The position numbers and the translations under genes were made by a program. DNA of 64,000 nt, taken from the NCBI RefSeq assembly GCF_042453785.1, contig NC_091674.1:30949501-31013500 (forward strand), in the 5' to 3' direction. Below, in pieces: positions 37,251 to 48,839 of this stretch. The notes beneath the pieces are model-generated. The model was given only the letters and a program-made list of their open reading frames with translations, was not told the origin of the DNA and ran no database searches. The DNA comes from Malus domestica (taxonomy: Eukaryota; Streptophyta; Magnoliopsida; Rosales; Rosaceae). How positions within the stretch are numbered: position 1 is the stretch's first letter; each line of letters opens with the position of its first letter.

Positions 37251-37689
37251 GGCAGGTTTGGTCAACAGGCATGATCTCTCATACTTTGATACTTTTGCAT
37301 GTTCTCCGGGTGGGTTTTTCAAAATGGGAACATGCATGATGAAAGGTCAGTATACAGCACGAGATCTAAAAACCAGCTGGTGTACTTCAGCTGTAAAAGG
37401 TCAGTATACTTATCCAAGTGCTTTCTTCTTTCCTCTTTTTCCTTTATTCCACTTTCGCTTTCTCAGAAAATGATTTCACATGGCTACCACCCTGCAAAGA
37501 AGATGTAGGGGATGGGTCATTGATCTCATCCAGTAGGGTCTGCAGCATACAGAGCATCTTTGATATGCACTAACTTCCATGCAATTTGTCGAGGTACTAG
37601 GGCTGGCCATGGGGCGGGAATTGGGTTCTCTGATGACGGCAGTGTGCGGCAGAGAGATTTGGCGAAATCAAACCGTGGAGAGAGAGAGA

Positions 37690-38669
37690 GTTCGATCTTG
37701 CTGCAAAATCGAAGCATGCAAAGCTGCCATATTGATGAAGAAGTCGAGCGATTGCTCGTGTATCCAAATAAATCCCAATCACATTGCTACAAGCCGAGAA
37801 GGAATCTAAAAATGGGGCGGTTGGCGTACTTGTACGACAAGAGTTGTAGTCTAAGAGCCTCCATGTCCAACAAGCCATCCCCGTCTAAACCGATCTCGAT
37901 CACTTGAGCTAAGCTTTGCCGCCACAAGAGGAGGTTCGAGTGGTGCTCGTAAGGGCCGACGAAAACCAACCACCTCTCTTCCATGCCTATTAAATCACTA
38001 CCCAGTATTTTATCTCTTAGGGTTGATGGCACGGCAATCCCCATCATTTCTTGGAGCATTTTGATTGCTAAAGTGGTGCCTTAGCCGCACAGCAAGAGTG
38101 TATCATCTGTTCCAACCCCTAAGCATTTCTTCAAGTACTTGACTGCTTCTCCCACCATTTTTGTCATTCGGTTTCTGACGAAGCTGTCACAAGTGTGAGT
38201 ATTCCCGTAAACGGGAAGGACATTTTTGACGATGAAGTTTTTAATATAGAGAATAGAGCGTCCAGAGGCAGTGTGATCGGCGTACGTGAGTCTTCGTCTC
38301 CGAAAGGAGAATCAAATTCTGCAGCAGCACCGATGACTTGAGAGTGTAGACAAGACAACCTTAGCTGCGCGGACTCATTCTTTGGCACCTCCAAGTGTAG
38401 ACAAGACAGCCTTAGCTGCAGCGGCACCGATGACTTGAGAGCGTAGACAAGACAGACTACTGGTTGATCTGTTTCTGGCAAGGTGGGAGAAAACAGGACA
38501 AGCCAAACTCCCTAAACATTTCCTTCATAAGGGTTTTGATTTTGTGGTCATTGTAGTCATAGTAGTGGTGATCTGTGGCTAATGAGGAGGAAGTGTAGAG
38601 AGGAAGATGAGGAGAAGGGGCATTGGGCGGCTCTCTGTAGTCGGTGAAGGTGCCTTGGGAGTTACCCAT
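37690..38669 (-). pseudogene. PLP-dependent transferase (cysteine desulfurase-like), broken and truncated
   Basis: The likely start is the ATG at 38669 (MGNSQGTF). Recognisable stretches on the minus strand are SQVIGAAAEFDSPFG, YADHTASGRS (in a shifted frame), VGPYEHHSNLLLWRQSLA, EIGLDGDGLLDMEALRLQL, and FSACSNVIGIYLDTRAIARL with HQYGSFACFDFAA, in the family order. A frameshift lies after DSPFGDEDS, an in-frame TAA falls in the LLLCG-GTT stretch near 38082, and a further shift precedes FSACSN. Similarity stops at about 37700, before the PLP-lysine region, so the second half is missing. Near 38350-38460 a segment of roughly 50-110 bp (tgtcttgtctac, caagtcatcggtgc) is imperfectly repeated. The intact family member is a fold-type I PLP enzyme. 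Confidence 0.82.
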
Positions 38670-38699
38670 CTTGATGCAGATCTCAATGACTAAAAAGCA

Positions 38700-38745
38700 C
38701 CCAACCCCAGAAACAAGAGAGAGAGAGAGAAAGAGAGAGAAAGAG
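38700..38745. repeat. GA-rich microsatellite
   Basis: An imperfect (GA)n/(GAAA) run just upstream of the broken transferase gene. Confidence 0.85.
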
Positions 38746-38952
38746 GCCCAAAGAAAAGAGCACAATAAAAAAGTGAAAGCTGCTTTGCTTGCACGATGGG
38801 AGAGAATTTCCCAATGAATGTGGGGTTGGAGCGAGAAAGAGATGGGCTATCTTGGTTTTGCAGATCCACGGTAGACAGTGGTGAAATTTGATGAAAAAGT
38901 GAAAGAGAACCGACATAGTTTTTTGTGTCGATTTCCCACAGACGGCTCCAAA

Positions 38953-39310
38953 TGTTGATGCACAAAACCGGAGGGGTCTTGGAACAACTTAAATCCGATT
39001 GTGAATCTGCAAGAAAGTAAAGAACACAAGATGTATCGTGGTTCACCCCAATGTTTGGGCTACGTCCACACTGATATTGTATTTCTCTGTTTGTGAGATG
39101 ATGAAATGGTGAAAGCTTCTGAGGGTGAGAGAGCTCTTCCCATGGCCTAAGAATTGGCCTCCCTTAATGAGGAGAGTGAGGGGTCCTTTTATAGAATAAA
39201 GGCTCCTCACTTATTACATATTTGCCCATTCATTTATTACATAATTACATTTGAGTCCCCCGAGTATTTATACGAGATCTAAATACGGAGACCCTAAGTA
39301 TGGTACAAAC
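38953..39310 (+). mobile_element. LTR-like fragment (retroelement fossil)
   Basis: It starts TGTTGATGCACAAAAC and contains a stretch (tgtatcgtggttcacccc) that I associate with plant LTRs, with a TATA-like motif (cttttatagaataaagg) after it. It ends near tggtacaaaca. No coding sequence is attached. It is related to the piece at 39815. It may be a solo LTR or a short non-autonomous element; I could not fix a target duplication. Confidence 0.5.
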
Positions 39311-39319
39311 ACATCTAAA

Positions 39320-39605
39320 TAAAGAGTGCGTTGCAGTTATTCTATGTGTCTAAATAACATTATCGTTAATTAATTTTATTTCCTATGCTATTTGATAAGC
39401 AACTCAATTAAAACAATAGGAATGATTTGCTATGTAGTTTGCATGACAAGTTTATAGAGTCTCATTATCTTTATCACTTCGGTGACTAATTAAGATTTCA
39501 TAATCCTCTACCTTTAAGTTTATATCAACGAATGTACTTTTAAAATTTTAATGTTCTCTTATCACCTCTATAAGAAATAGCACAACATCACAAACAATAA
39601 CTGTT
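39320..39605. repeat. Dispersed duplication, copy 1 (partner at 41365)
   Basis: The run acatctaaataaagagtgcg to aaatagcacaacatcacaaa matches 41365-41615 in order (ttgcagttatt, caactcaattaaaacaata, tttgcatgacaagttt, gactaattaagatttcata), with scattered changes. Non-coding. Confidence 0.85.
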
Positions 39606-39629
39606 CTTAGTCTTTAACTAATGTTTCTC

Positions 39630-39790
39630 TTTGTTTTTCTCTTTAGTTAATATGAGCATGGATGGCTGACCGCATTGTACTGACGCAAGATTTGGTATAA
39701 TTATTAATCTCATTGGTCTATTTTACTTGCACTGTATGAATAAGCGTTTGTCTAACTTTCATTTATAAAGTATGGATGCGGAGTATTTTG
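39630..39790. repeat. Diverged lectin-flank/array repeat
   Basis: Contains gactgacgcaagatttggt-like and aactttcatttataaagtatgg-like blocks resembling parts of the tandem array (29040-29165) and the 33.77-kb flank. An older, more diverged copy. Confidence 0.5.
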
Positions 39791-39814
39791 TTCGAAACTT
39801 TGTACCATATTAGT

Positions 39815-40150
39815 TGTTGATGCACAAAACTGATCGGTTGAATTTTGAACCAATTTAGATCTGACCTTAAATCACACAAATACAAAGAATACAAAGAAGT
39901 ATCGTTGTTCACCTTGGATTGGAGCTACGTTAACATTGGTGCAGTTCCAATTTCACTACGTAAATTAATGTGGGTTACAATGTACATAAATGTCTATTGC
40001 ATTTGAAATAGTAGAGAGGCTAGGGTTTCGTCTCTCTAATATAAGGTGAGGAGTCACTTCTATAGGATAGGGGATCCCCTCTTACATACTTAGTGCACTA
40101 AGTAGTGGGCCCAAACTATGCTACAACATGGTTATTGTTATACATGAGGA
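39815..40150 (+). mobile_element. LTR-like fragment (retroelement fossil)
   Basis: It starts TGTTGATGCACAAAAC like the piece at 38953, contains aagtatcgttgttcacc and a TATA-like stretch, and ends near ctatgctacaaca. Non-coding. Diverged from the other copy, so older or a different subfamily. Confidence 0.45.
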
Positions 40151-40241
40151 ATGTACATATATTTAGGCTTGTTGCTTTCAGTTGATTATTTTGAAAGCAA
40201 ATAGATTTTATAATGAATTTTATTAGAGTTGTAATTCTAAA

Positions 40242-40543
40242 GAGTAATGTTATTCATACCATGTTTTTGTACCATATTTTCATACCATCTTAGGTGACAT
40301 TTGATGTGGACAACCATATCATTTGAATTAATCAGATTTTTTTTTTAATTTAGTTCATTATTTAATAAACTAATAATTAAGAAAAACTAGTTAAGTAAAT
40401 GATGATTGTGGTATACGATGAGTCTTTCTTATTCCTTTCCTTGGGTTTTGCAAATTTTTCAAATGATGTGGTTGTCCACATCAGATGTCACCTAAGATGG
40501 TATAGAAATATGGTATAAAAATGTGGTATGAATAACATTACTC
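40242..40543. mobile_element. Mutator-type MITE with 9-bp target duplication
   Basis: The 302-bp element begins GAGTAATGTTATTCATACCA and ends with the exact reverse complement, TGGTATGAATAACATTACTC. Inverted similarity extends inward (ggtgacatttgatgtggaca against tgtccacatcagatgtcacc). It is flanked by AATTCTAAA (40233-40241) and AATTTTAAA (40544-40552), a 9-bp duplication with one mismatch, which is the Mutator signature. No coding capacity. Confidence 0.88.
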
Positions 40544-40552
40544 AATTTTAAA

Positions 40553-41364
40553 AGGGTAAGGAATTAACATTCCCTACTACTATAAATAAATGTGCACTGT
40601 AATGGAATAATACACATCCACAATTACATATATTTCTCTTTCTCTCTACTATTGCCGCACTCCTCTTTCTATTGCCTCCATAATTGTTTATTAAATTATG
40701 CCTACAACATCTTTATCTTTTATCTTTCTTTCTTCTTTTTTTTCTCGTGTGAGCAAGACAGCAATGTTACACCTCTATTTTCTTATGTGTAGGTTAAAAG
40801 CTGAATGGTTAAGAAAATATTTTTTGTCTTAACAAAAGGAAATGGCCATGTGCTTGATAGTTGATACTATATTAATTAATTCGTTTCTAGACTTCTCCAT
40901 ACACACATAAGAAATAGTATTTTACTATTTAGTAACAATATTGATATATTTGTTTACGTACCATCTAATACAAGTGAGCATGAGCGCATCCACATAGAGA
41001 CCAGTGTGGTTCCGAGACCTAATGAAGCCTATGAAACAAGTTTGTGAAGGTCCTCCGAGAATGATCCGAACCAGTATGAGATGTTTTTTGTGCCGACTAA
41101 CTATTTGATGAAATGTATATTCGACATCACACATAGAAAGAGTCGACAAAACTAGGCAAGAAGTCTCAACAACACTCGACAATTGACAGGTGCGCATCAT
41201 GGCTTGCAACCAAGTACCCGATGAAGTGCCTTATTGGAAAAAGTTTGAGCGCTTTTGTGTGCTATTTCTATCTAAAAAACCTTGCACATCGAGGACCCCC
41301 ACCCCCCAAAAAAAATTCTAAATCCGTCATTGCAAGTGCATTCTGCATACGATAAGTAGGAAAC
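40553..41364. other. Intergenic spacer, nothing recognised
   Basis: A minus-strand open frame (40925-41209) has no recognisable domain. No RNA gene or bounded repeat was seen. Confidence 0.5.
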
Positions 41365-41615
41365 GTACACATCTAATAGAAAACGAATTGCAGTTATTTT
41401 TATGTAACTATGTTATATGATACACAACTCAATTAAAACAATAAGATTGATTTACTATATAATTTGCATGACAAGTTTTTAGTCTTGTTCTCTTTATCAC
41501 TTGAATGACTAATTAAGATTTCATAGGCCTTTACCTTTAAATTTTATATCAACCAATCTACTTTTAATGTTCCTTGATCACCTCTATGAGAAATAGCACA
41601 CCATCACAAACAATA
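41365..41615. repeat. Dispersed duplication, copy 2 (partner at 39320)
   Basis: Matches 39320-39605 in the same orientation about 2 kb away; see that entry for the shared blocks. Confidence 0.85.
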
Positions 41616-41954
41616 GACAAGACTACATTCTCGATTTACTGCAAATTTGAGCCTCAGGCCCATTTATAGTTGAAAACATAGCTTGGGCTTTGAGTGGACC
41701 GTATAATTGCTTAATGGCTGTGGCCCAAACGATGTTGGTTTTGGGCCAACCCAACCGATCTGATGAGATACAAACCAGACCAAACCAAACCAAACCAAAC
41801 CAAATCATATCGGAGAGAGAGATACTTTTCTTCCTTTCTTATATGCTTTACTTGGTGATTAAGCCTTTTAAGCCTTAAGGCAGCTGCAAAATCAGAAGGA
41901 GGAGTAGAGCAAGTAACAGCGAAGCAAGCAAAAGCAGAGGAATTGGAGGCGAAG

Positions 41955-43750
41955 ATGGCGTTGCAGTGGATGATATTGACGTACGTCGTGGCGGCAGAGG
42001 CGGCGTTGGCCTTCCTCCTAACCATTCCGGCGCCCAAGCTGTTGAAGAATCGATTCGTGTCGCTGGTCTCTCTAATCCTCCAACCCGCCCTCTTCATCGT
42101 CCCCTTCGCCGGATTTCAGCTCCTGGGTTCGTTTCCTTTCTCGATTTCGTTCCCGTTTCCGCTCCAATCACACTGATATTGTCCTTATTTGTAATTATTT
42201 CTGCGATCTGGCCTCTCAATTGAAATGGGGTTTCGAATTTCTCGTTCAGGGCATTATATAGCTTTGGATTTCCCAATTTATCTTCTTTTTTTTTGTTTGA
42301 TTTTTGGTAACAATGGGTTCCCTTTGATGTTTGATTTTGCAATTGTTTCGTTTGTTTGTGTGTAGATATATACTGGAAGAATGAGCACCGGTTGGCCTGC
42401 ACCTCTGATATCTGCACCGCCTCTGAGCGTGACCGCTATGAGAAATCGGTCAGTTTCCCATTACTCTCTCTCTCTCTCCGTGGTTTTCATTGCTTTTAAA
42501 GTTCCAATATTTGATCAAATTGATCAGATGATGCCTTCTGGTCTTGAACTTGATCAACCAGCTAAATTAACTTATTGAAGTAGAAATCTTGTAACAAAAA
42601 GGAAAATTACATTTTGATCTCCCCATTCACTAATGCTGCTTGGCAGCTTTATTATAATTAACAGCATTTTAATTTAGGGACCTTCGAGATCATCACATAT
42701 TCGTGCTTAGTTTTACTCAAAATCAAAATGCTCAATAATGCATATCTGTTTCTTAAATTAGTCCTCCGAATACACATATGTTGGGAATTAAATTGTTAGG
42801 TTGTTTTGGAATAGGATGGTATCTTGAATCCTGCTTCTTTATCATTTGTTGGACTTTCTTTGTTTGTGGGAATTTGTGGATGAGGGGGGAAGAAGGGGTT
42901 ATGCTTTTGGAAATATTCTAGTACGAGATATCTCTACATTTGGGCTGTACATTTCATGAAAAATTCGATATGTGGTCCAATTCTTGCGTTGCAAGTTGTT
43001 GCACATTCAGCTTTGGGATGTCTTAGAGAGATTGAGAATAGATATGTCCATGCAAATGAGTGTTTGACAATTTCTCATCATAATGCTCGCTTCTAAAACG
43101 ACACTCGCCATTGTTTTGGATTTCTAGGTATCAAGATACAAAGGTTTGAAAGCCAAGTTCATCATCCTTCTTTTTTCAGGTTTAGAAGATGGAATTTGGG
43201 GATTTCTTTGTTTATTAGGGAAATTGGTACCATTCGTGCATTGTCTTTGAACCATTCATGCATGGAAATTGGAAAGTTATTTGAACTTTAACTTGATGCA
43301 CGTAGTTTAGTCTTATCATATTTGATTCGGTTAGGTGACAAAAGAGCTGATCAGCCTAGTCTAGTGATTGCATATTTAGCCCTCTGCCAATAAAGAGATA
43401 CAAAAATCAAGTTCTTTCTATATCCATGGTATATTCAATTGTTCTTGACTCATTTCCTCTGTTGCGAATAATATGCCATGCAGATGTACAAGGCTCAAGG
43501 GAATGTAGTTCTTTGTGCTTCAGCATGTCTGCTTTACTGGTACGTCGGCCAGATATGAAATGCCCACTTCTTTTTGTTTTTAATTCATAAAAGAGAAAAG
43601 GAAGAAGGTAAACTTAAGGCCTCTGATATATGTCTTGTCATTTGATAGCAATCTACAAATTTTGGGCGCAGGTGTCTATTTCGCATCTGTAAATTGTACA
43701 AGGACATTCAGAACTTGGAGGAAGTGGAGAAGAGGTACAAGGACGAGTAG
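41955..43750 (+). CDS. BAP31-like (B-cell receptor-associated 31-like) ER membrane protein
   Basis: Four exons in frame (41955-42126, 42366-42448, 43484-43539, 43672-43750) encode 129 residues. The product starts MALQWMILTYVVAAEAALAF and closely matches the short plant BAP31-like proteins (Arabidopsis At5g17190 type). Three hydrophobic segments lie at about residues 6-24, 38-58 and 86-105 (LCASACLLYW-CLFRICKLY), followed by a short charged tail ending EEVEKRYKDE. Animal BAP31 acts in ER membrane-protein sorting and quality control; the plant role is inferred. All junctions are GT-AG, and exon phases fit without forcing. The ATG at 41955 is preferred because the MALQW start is conserved. The gene looks intact. 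Confidence 0.93.
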
Positions 43751-45354
43751 GTTTTCGGATATAGGCCCTTCGTTGGCAGTGGAAACAACCGAGTTAATAT
43801 TTTTTTCATCATAAATGAGAAACCGATGCTGCTTTTAGTAATACTGTAATGTCTTGAATTTGTTTGTGTAATTTGTAGCCGTCTAGTATGTTGATACATT
43901 GTTCGTGTAGCTGAAATATACTTTGTTTTCCACATTACATGAAAACTATGGCATTGATCGTTTGTTTGAGTATATGAATTCTAATCTCCCTCGATTCGTG
44001 AGCATGACGGGGCAGTAGGAACAGGCGGCGCCCCGTCTAGCTCAGTTAGAATTTTTAAATTTCGTTGATGGAACCATCAGATGCATTTCGGCATGGTCAT
44101 TGTTTCGTCGGCGTATGTTATGCTGCAAGTTTCGTTTACACTTCGTGGCAGAGAAGTCAAATAATTCAATTGAAATGTTCAAACGAGGTCTTCCAACGTA
44201 CGTAGACTTGGTTGTCACACAGAGGCTGCATTGACCCATGAAACACGCTTTAATTTCTTGAAAATTGGCCAAATTTGTTGGGTTAATCACTATAATTGCT
44301 ATATCGTCATTCTATGATGGTTGTCAATACTTAATCGATACGATATTTTATTCTGACCAATTTAACAATTAAGATTTGATTTAAAATTTGCACAACATTC
44401 AAAATTAATGGAGGACATTGTATTATGCATAGGCTTATAAGTTTATAACATTTTACTTATGCAAAAGATCTTGTGAATAACCACCAATTTTGTTTTTCAC
44501 AAACACTTCACTATAATTCAAGGTTTTTATCAAAACCCTCACAAAGACTATTTTGTATCATTTTCGCCGTACCATCAGCTTTCCAATGACTTATAATACT
44601 TCATCTTATTAAATAATCATAGTTTTTTTACAGATATGTCTGCTGCTTGATAATGTTTTCTTTGGCAACTATTTTGCTCCAATTTTTTATTATTTAGTAT
44701 ATTTACTGAGCAAATGATATCTTTTACGAGATTTATGTTAATTGAGAAAATAATATATTTAGCGAGATTTTGTGAGCTCTTCATGTCTTTAAGAATGTGT
44801 TGCATGGGGAGGAGGGCGGACTGTATCATGTGCAGAATTCCCACTCGGGGGAGAGGAAAAGCTAAAACACTAACAGCCTACAAGTTGAAAAGATTGAAAA
44901 CACATTACAATTGTGCAGTACATCATTGACATCCTCGTCGTTCCCAACTCACATCATAGAAAGTGTTGCAATCTTCTTTCTTTTGGTAGGTATGAAACCA
45001 TGTCCTTATTATCCAAACGAGTTTTGGTTTAGTTTAAACAGGTGCATAAAAAATCAGCTTCATCAGTCGGCGCCAACAACTAGACACACAAAAAGGATGT
45101 GTTTCGAGTTTCTTTTTTGCACAAGAGGTGACTTAAATTGATATAAACATGACCCGCTGATATAACATCTTAAATGAATAACACATGTTTTGAACGGATT
45201 TTAAAATGACTAAAAGTGTTTTTGGCAATCGAAAAATATGTGGCCAAAAACTTATTAGCATTTCTAAGTCGTACAAGCACTTTTGTGGAGAAGTGTTTCT
45301 CCAGTAAGCACTTGAACTCTCAATGTAGAACTGTAATATTTATTTATTAAAGAG
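43751..45354. other. Intergenic spacer, nothing recognised
   Basis: Includes the 3' untranslated region of the BAP31-like gene. Short open frames (44617-44844, 44714-44929, 44911-45141) lack recognisable domains. Confidence 0.5.
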
Positions 45355-45505
45355 ATAAATGCTAAGGAGACTTTTAAAAATGGGGCTCTCTATCATCCCA
45401 TGTTTTTTTACTTAAGTTTTACAATGTTGGAACGGAAATACCATTAAATTGTGAGGTAGCAGAGAATCTATGGAGTGTCCTACTTTAAGAGTCTCTTTAG
45501 TATTT
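45355..45505. mobile_element. MITE, family 2, copy 2
   Basis: The left end (AAATGCTAAGGAGACTTTTA) and the reverse complement of the right end (AAATACTAAAGAGACTCTTA) form a terminal inverted repeat around about 150 bp. Related to the element at 15620-15783. Confidence 0.65.
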
Positions 45506-45764
45506 CGATATTACAAAAGTCCTTTCAAAAGGGCTAACCAGCATGTGTTTCAGAAACAATAATCATTGATATAATACTGTGACATGTGAAAAGAAGAGAT
45601 TGAAACTCTGTTTTACTTTCCAATTCAACTGGCAGCATTGCATTAACAAATCTGGAGAATAAATTAATCAATGTTTACCATTTCAAAAGCTCATCAATTG
45701 ATGGAACTAAAACTAAGAACTAATTAACACAAAGAATATGTATGTTTTCTTTTGAAAACGTTCA

Positions 45765-47099
45765 TCAAAACGACCTTCTAATACTCTTAAAATCGACGGA
45801 CTCTATGCATTCCAATCCAGCTCTGTAAGGATTCAAGAGCTTCAGAAGCTCGTTCGTCTTCTCCTTCGTGTGATCATCCCCGCAACGAACCTGTAAAACC
45901 AACAAGAGCTTCTGAAATGTACCGACTTGAAGGGCCTCAACCAGCACTCTTTCTTCTTGCCTGCTTGCACATTTACACAGCTTCCAAATCGCTGAAATCG
46001 AATACTCAGTTGCCATTTCCGATATTCTCAAAATTTTCTTCACTAAAACTGGTATAGTTAGCGCATCAGCATACGCCTTTTCCCTCCCTTCTTTGCAATC
46101 ACAAAGACTGTCGATAACCGCCAATGCCCTCTCGCTTACGCCCCTTTCCGAGTCCACAAGCATTTCCAGCAATACCGAAACCAATCCCATCTTCAAAAAT
46201 GCTAGCTTGATATTTTCACCGGCGGAAGAAGATGATGAAACCAAGTACCAAACTACCATCAGAGATGCCTTGGTAATCGCCGGTGAAATTTTCTCTCTGA
46301 TGAGCTCGAAAAGAATGTCATTCACCCCACCAATCTCCGCCAACGCTTCAACATGTTTGGTGCGATCATCGCAAGAAAGAAGCTCTTTCAATGCTAGAAT
46401 GGAGTTTTGCTTCACCGAAAGATCATCGCTTTCCTTGAGAAACCAAACCATGCAATGCAACGATGCCTTGGATCCCAAGTGTGTGTGTGACTCTTCATCG
46501 AAAGCCGGAAGCATCCAACTCAGCGCAGACAGTAATTCTTCACACACAATTGCATTTCTCCTTTCGCAATCGCTTGCGAAAGAATCAAAGGCTGCAGCGA
46601 GTACAGATGCAGCCCCATTCTCCAATATACAGCGCTTGTTTCGCTCGCTCCCAGCCGCCCATTTCTTGATTCTGCGCACACATTCGACGCACCCTTGGTG
46701 ATCCAAACGTCGAGCTGAGCCCGCTAAACTGAAAAGAATCTCGGAGACCTCAATTGGCATGATGGGAACTCGCGGCGTTGGAACACGTTCAATTCCATAG
46801 CGCTTGTTTTCGGTGCACCATTCTTGAATCATTTTTCTGAGACTATGGTTGGGAATCTGATCAAAGCTTCTCAACACCTGATTTGTCACAGGGCAAGTGA
46901 AGTTCCCGCCTTCGAGCCACATGTCGATGCTCTGTCTATCATAGGTTATTCCGGATGACAATGTGACCGGATCCTTCATCAAGTCAAGCGATATCGGGCA
47001 GAGGAAATGGTTCGGGATCAGGGCTTCCATGTCGAGGTCCCCCGGCTGGTTTTTCGCCGCACGGTGGCCGGTTCTCCTCCTTCCCCAGCCTAAAACCAT
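45765..47099 (-). CDS. PUB21: U-box E3 ubiquitin ligase, PUB20/21-like
   Basis: A single exon of 444 residues. The U-box spans about 27-101 (IPNHFLCPISLDLMKDPVTL, then GITYDRQSIDMWL and TCPVTNQVL); it recruits E2 enzymes without zinc. The remainder, from about residue 115, is a helical ARM-repeat-like region that would bind substrates. The order (short basic N-terminus, U-box, ARM) and the intronless structure match the PUB20-PUB24/CMPG class of plant ligases, cytosolic regulators of immune and stress responses. The N-terminus MVLGWGRRR and total length fit PUB20/21 best; the exact paralogue is uncertain. A TATA box lies about 140 bp upstream. No defects were seen. Confidence 0.93.
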   Translation of the reverse strand: MVLGWGRRRTGHRAAKNQPGDLDMEALIPNHFLCPISLDLMKDPVTLSSGITYDRQSIDMWLEGGNFTCPVTNQVLRSFDQIPNHSLRKMIQEWCTENKRYGIERVPTPRVPIMPIEVSEILFSLAGSARRLDHQGCVECVRRIKKWAAGSERNKRCILENGAASVLAAAFDSFASDCERRNAIVCEELLSALSWMLPAFDEESHTHLGSKASLHCMVWFLKESDDLSVKQNSILALKELLSCDDRTKHVEALAEIGGVNDILFELIREKISPAITKASLMVVWYLVSSSSSAGENIKLAFLKMGLVSVLLEMLVDSERGVSERALAVIDSLCDCKEGREKAYADALTIPVLVKKILRISEMATEYSISAIWKLCKCASRQEERVLVEALQVGTFQKLLLVLQVRCGDDHTKEKTNELLKLLNPYRAGLECIESVDFKSIRRSF

Positions 47100-47237
47100 T
47101 GGTACAAGCTAGTTCACTCACACAACAGAAGTTATAGGTTAAAGACGAAAATTCAGAAAACTAGAGAAGTTGTTTCTTTTGGTTTTGTTGGTGTTGGTTT
47201 TTTTGGTTGTGGAAAAAATAGGAGGAAGGAGATGGAG

Positions 47238-47246
47238 TTTATATAC
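47238..47246 (-). promoter_or_regulatory. TATA box of the U-box gene
   Basis: The minus strand reads GGTATATAAAC about 140 bp upstream of the ATG at 47099. Confidence 0.6.
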
Positions 47247-47299
47247 CAAAATTTGTTGTCCAAACTACAAGTTTGAGGCCTTCACACGCGGCGTTCAAA

Positions 47300-48231
47300 G
47301 TATGAGAAGTGGGAAAGAATTGAATAAGAAAGAAAGGAAATTCAAGATGTAGGGGGAGGAATAGGTTTTCCATTTTTCTCTTTTTAAGTAATAGTATTTG
47401 AATGTTGACCGTTGAAGCTTTGAATGTTTTTAAACCTTAAATCGTCAAAGGAGGAAGCGGTAAAAGTATACTCCTCACGGGATCCAACTGTACCAAGCAA
47501 ACGAATTATTTGTTCTCTTTTCTTCTTTGTTTTTCCCTTAGAATACAGGATAATGTATGATTGAGTTTAGTCAAGTTCGACTCTTTTTTTTTTTTTTATG
47601 ATTCAAATGAATTTAGTGTAATTATTCTATTATTTGTTTTAGAAAAGTTAACGAACAAGACATGTAAACAGTCCTACTAATTAGATGGTTAGCAATCTCA
47701 CGAGGGAACGAACTCCTCGTTCCACTGGACCTCACATAAGTACAATTCTCAATGCACATCCTTTGTGAGAATTGTTGGTCTGGCTACCCTATAGAAAAGC
47801 CTTCTCCCAACAAAACTTCTCCGACCGAAATTTTTCTCCAAACAAAGACTGACCGAAAGAAAAATACTAACACAATAACATATTTTGTTGTAAGTAAGTT
47901 TCTCTCTTCTCGAGATCCCATCTATTACAAAAACGATCAAGTTGGGCAATAAATATGGTAATAACTAGAATTATTGGTTATTATTCTATTCATTTTTTTT
48001 AGTCTTTATTTAGGTCTATGTTTTCTTTGTAATCGGATGTAAAGCAACACAAAGTCGGTCAGCTTAACTGTGTAAGAACGAGTCCTCCTAGCCTAACTAG
48101 GTTCCTCAATATCAGGCTAAGGTATCAGCTGTCTTCTTCACAGCAGTTTTGACTTTGACAGAGTCATAGGCCATTCAATTTCAAACTCCCACGCCATAAA
48201 ATTTAAATAAAAAAATTAAACCCGGTTAATT
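47300..48231. other. Intergenic spacer, nothing recognised
   Basis: Upstream flank of the U-box gene. Opposed short open frames at 47749-47952 have no recognisable domain. Confidence 0.5.
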
Positions 48232-48400
48232 CGAATCTTGAAGATCCTACAATCACGTTCGTCGATCGTACATCGTGCGATCAGAATTTTTTTTATTTTT
48301 TTATTTAAAATTAAATATAAATAGTACTTGACGAAAACTGACCGCACAATATACGATTAACAGATGTAATTAAAGGATTCTCGTGATCCTCACAAAGAGG
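48232..48400. mobile_element. MITE, family 1, copy 3
   Basis: The left arm (tcgtcgatcgtacatcgtgc, then gatcag) and the right arm (ctgaccgcacaatatacgat, then taacagatgtaatt) are imperfect reverse complements. It shares the inner block with copies at 11996 and 13893. Non-coding. Confidence 0.75.
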
Positions 48401-48839
48401 CCTCATTCAATTCGAAATAAGCAAATAGAAATTTTAACCTAAAAAACAGAAAACCTTACGAAAGTGGCTTTTTATTCACTTTTGAATTTACTGTACAGAA
48501 AAATACCACTCCTTTAAAAATGAGCTTATGTTACAAATCAATTTTTAATCCTGTACATAACCAGCAACACTGTCAATGAACCTTGAAACCAAATCCGGCC
48601 TACGTTGGCCTACGTTGAAAACAAGTCCGGCCTGAGAAAGGAGGAGGAAAAGAACAAAGAGAGAAAGAAATGCAGCCGAACTGTCTTCGCTACTCATCCT
48701 TCCATCAGTTGAACAAACGGCAGCACGTAGCCCCCCATGTTCGTTGGAGCAGTTTCGGTGTTTCCCCAGTGACAAGTTCAAGCCTTCCAACTTTTCACTT
48801 CACATGGTGCTCACCTGCAGAGCCACGGAGAAGCGTGGT

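Noticed and set aside
46093-46701. 202-residue plus-strand frame
   Set aside because: Shadow on the opposite strand of the U-box ligase coding region.
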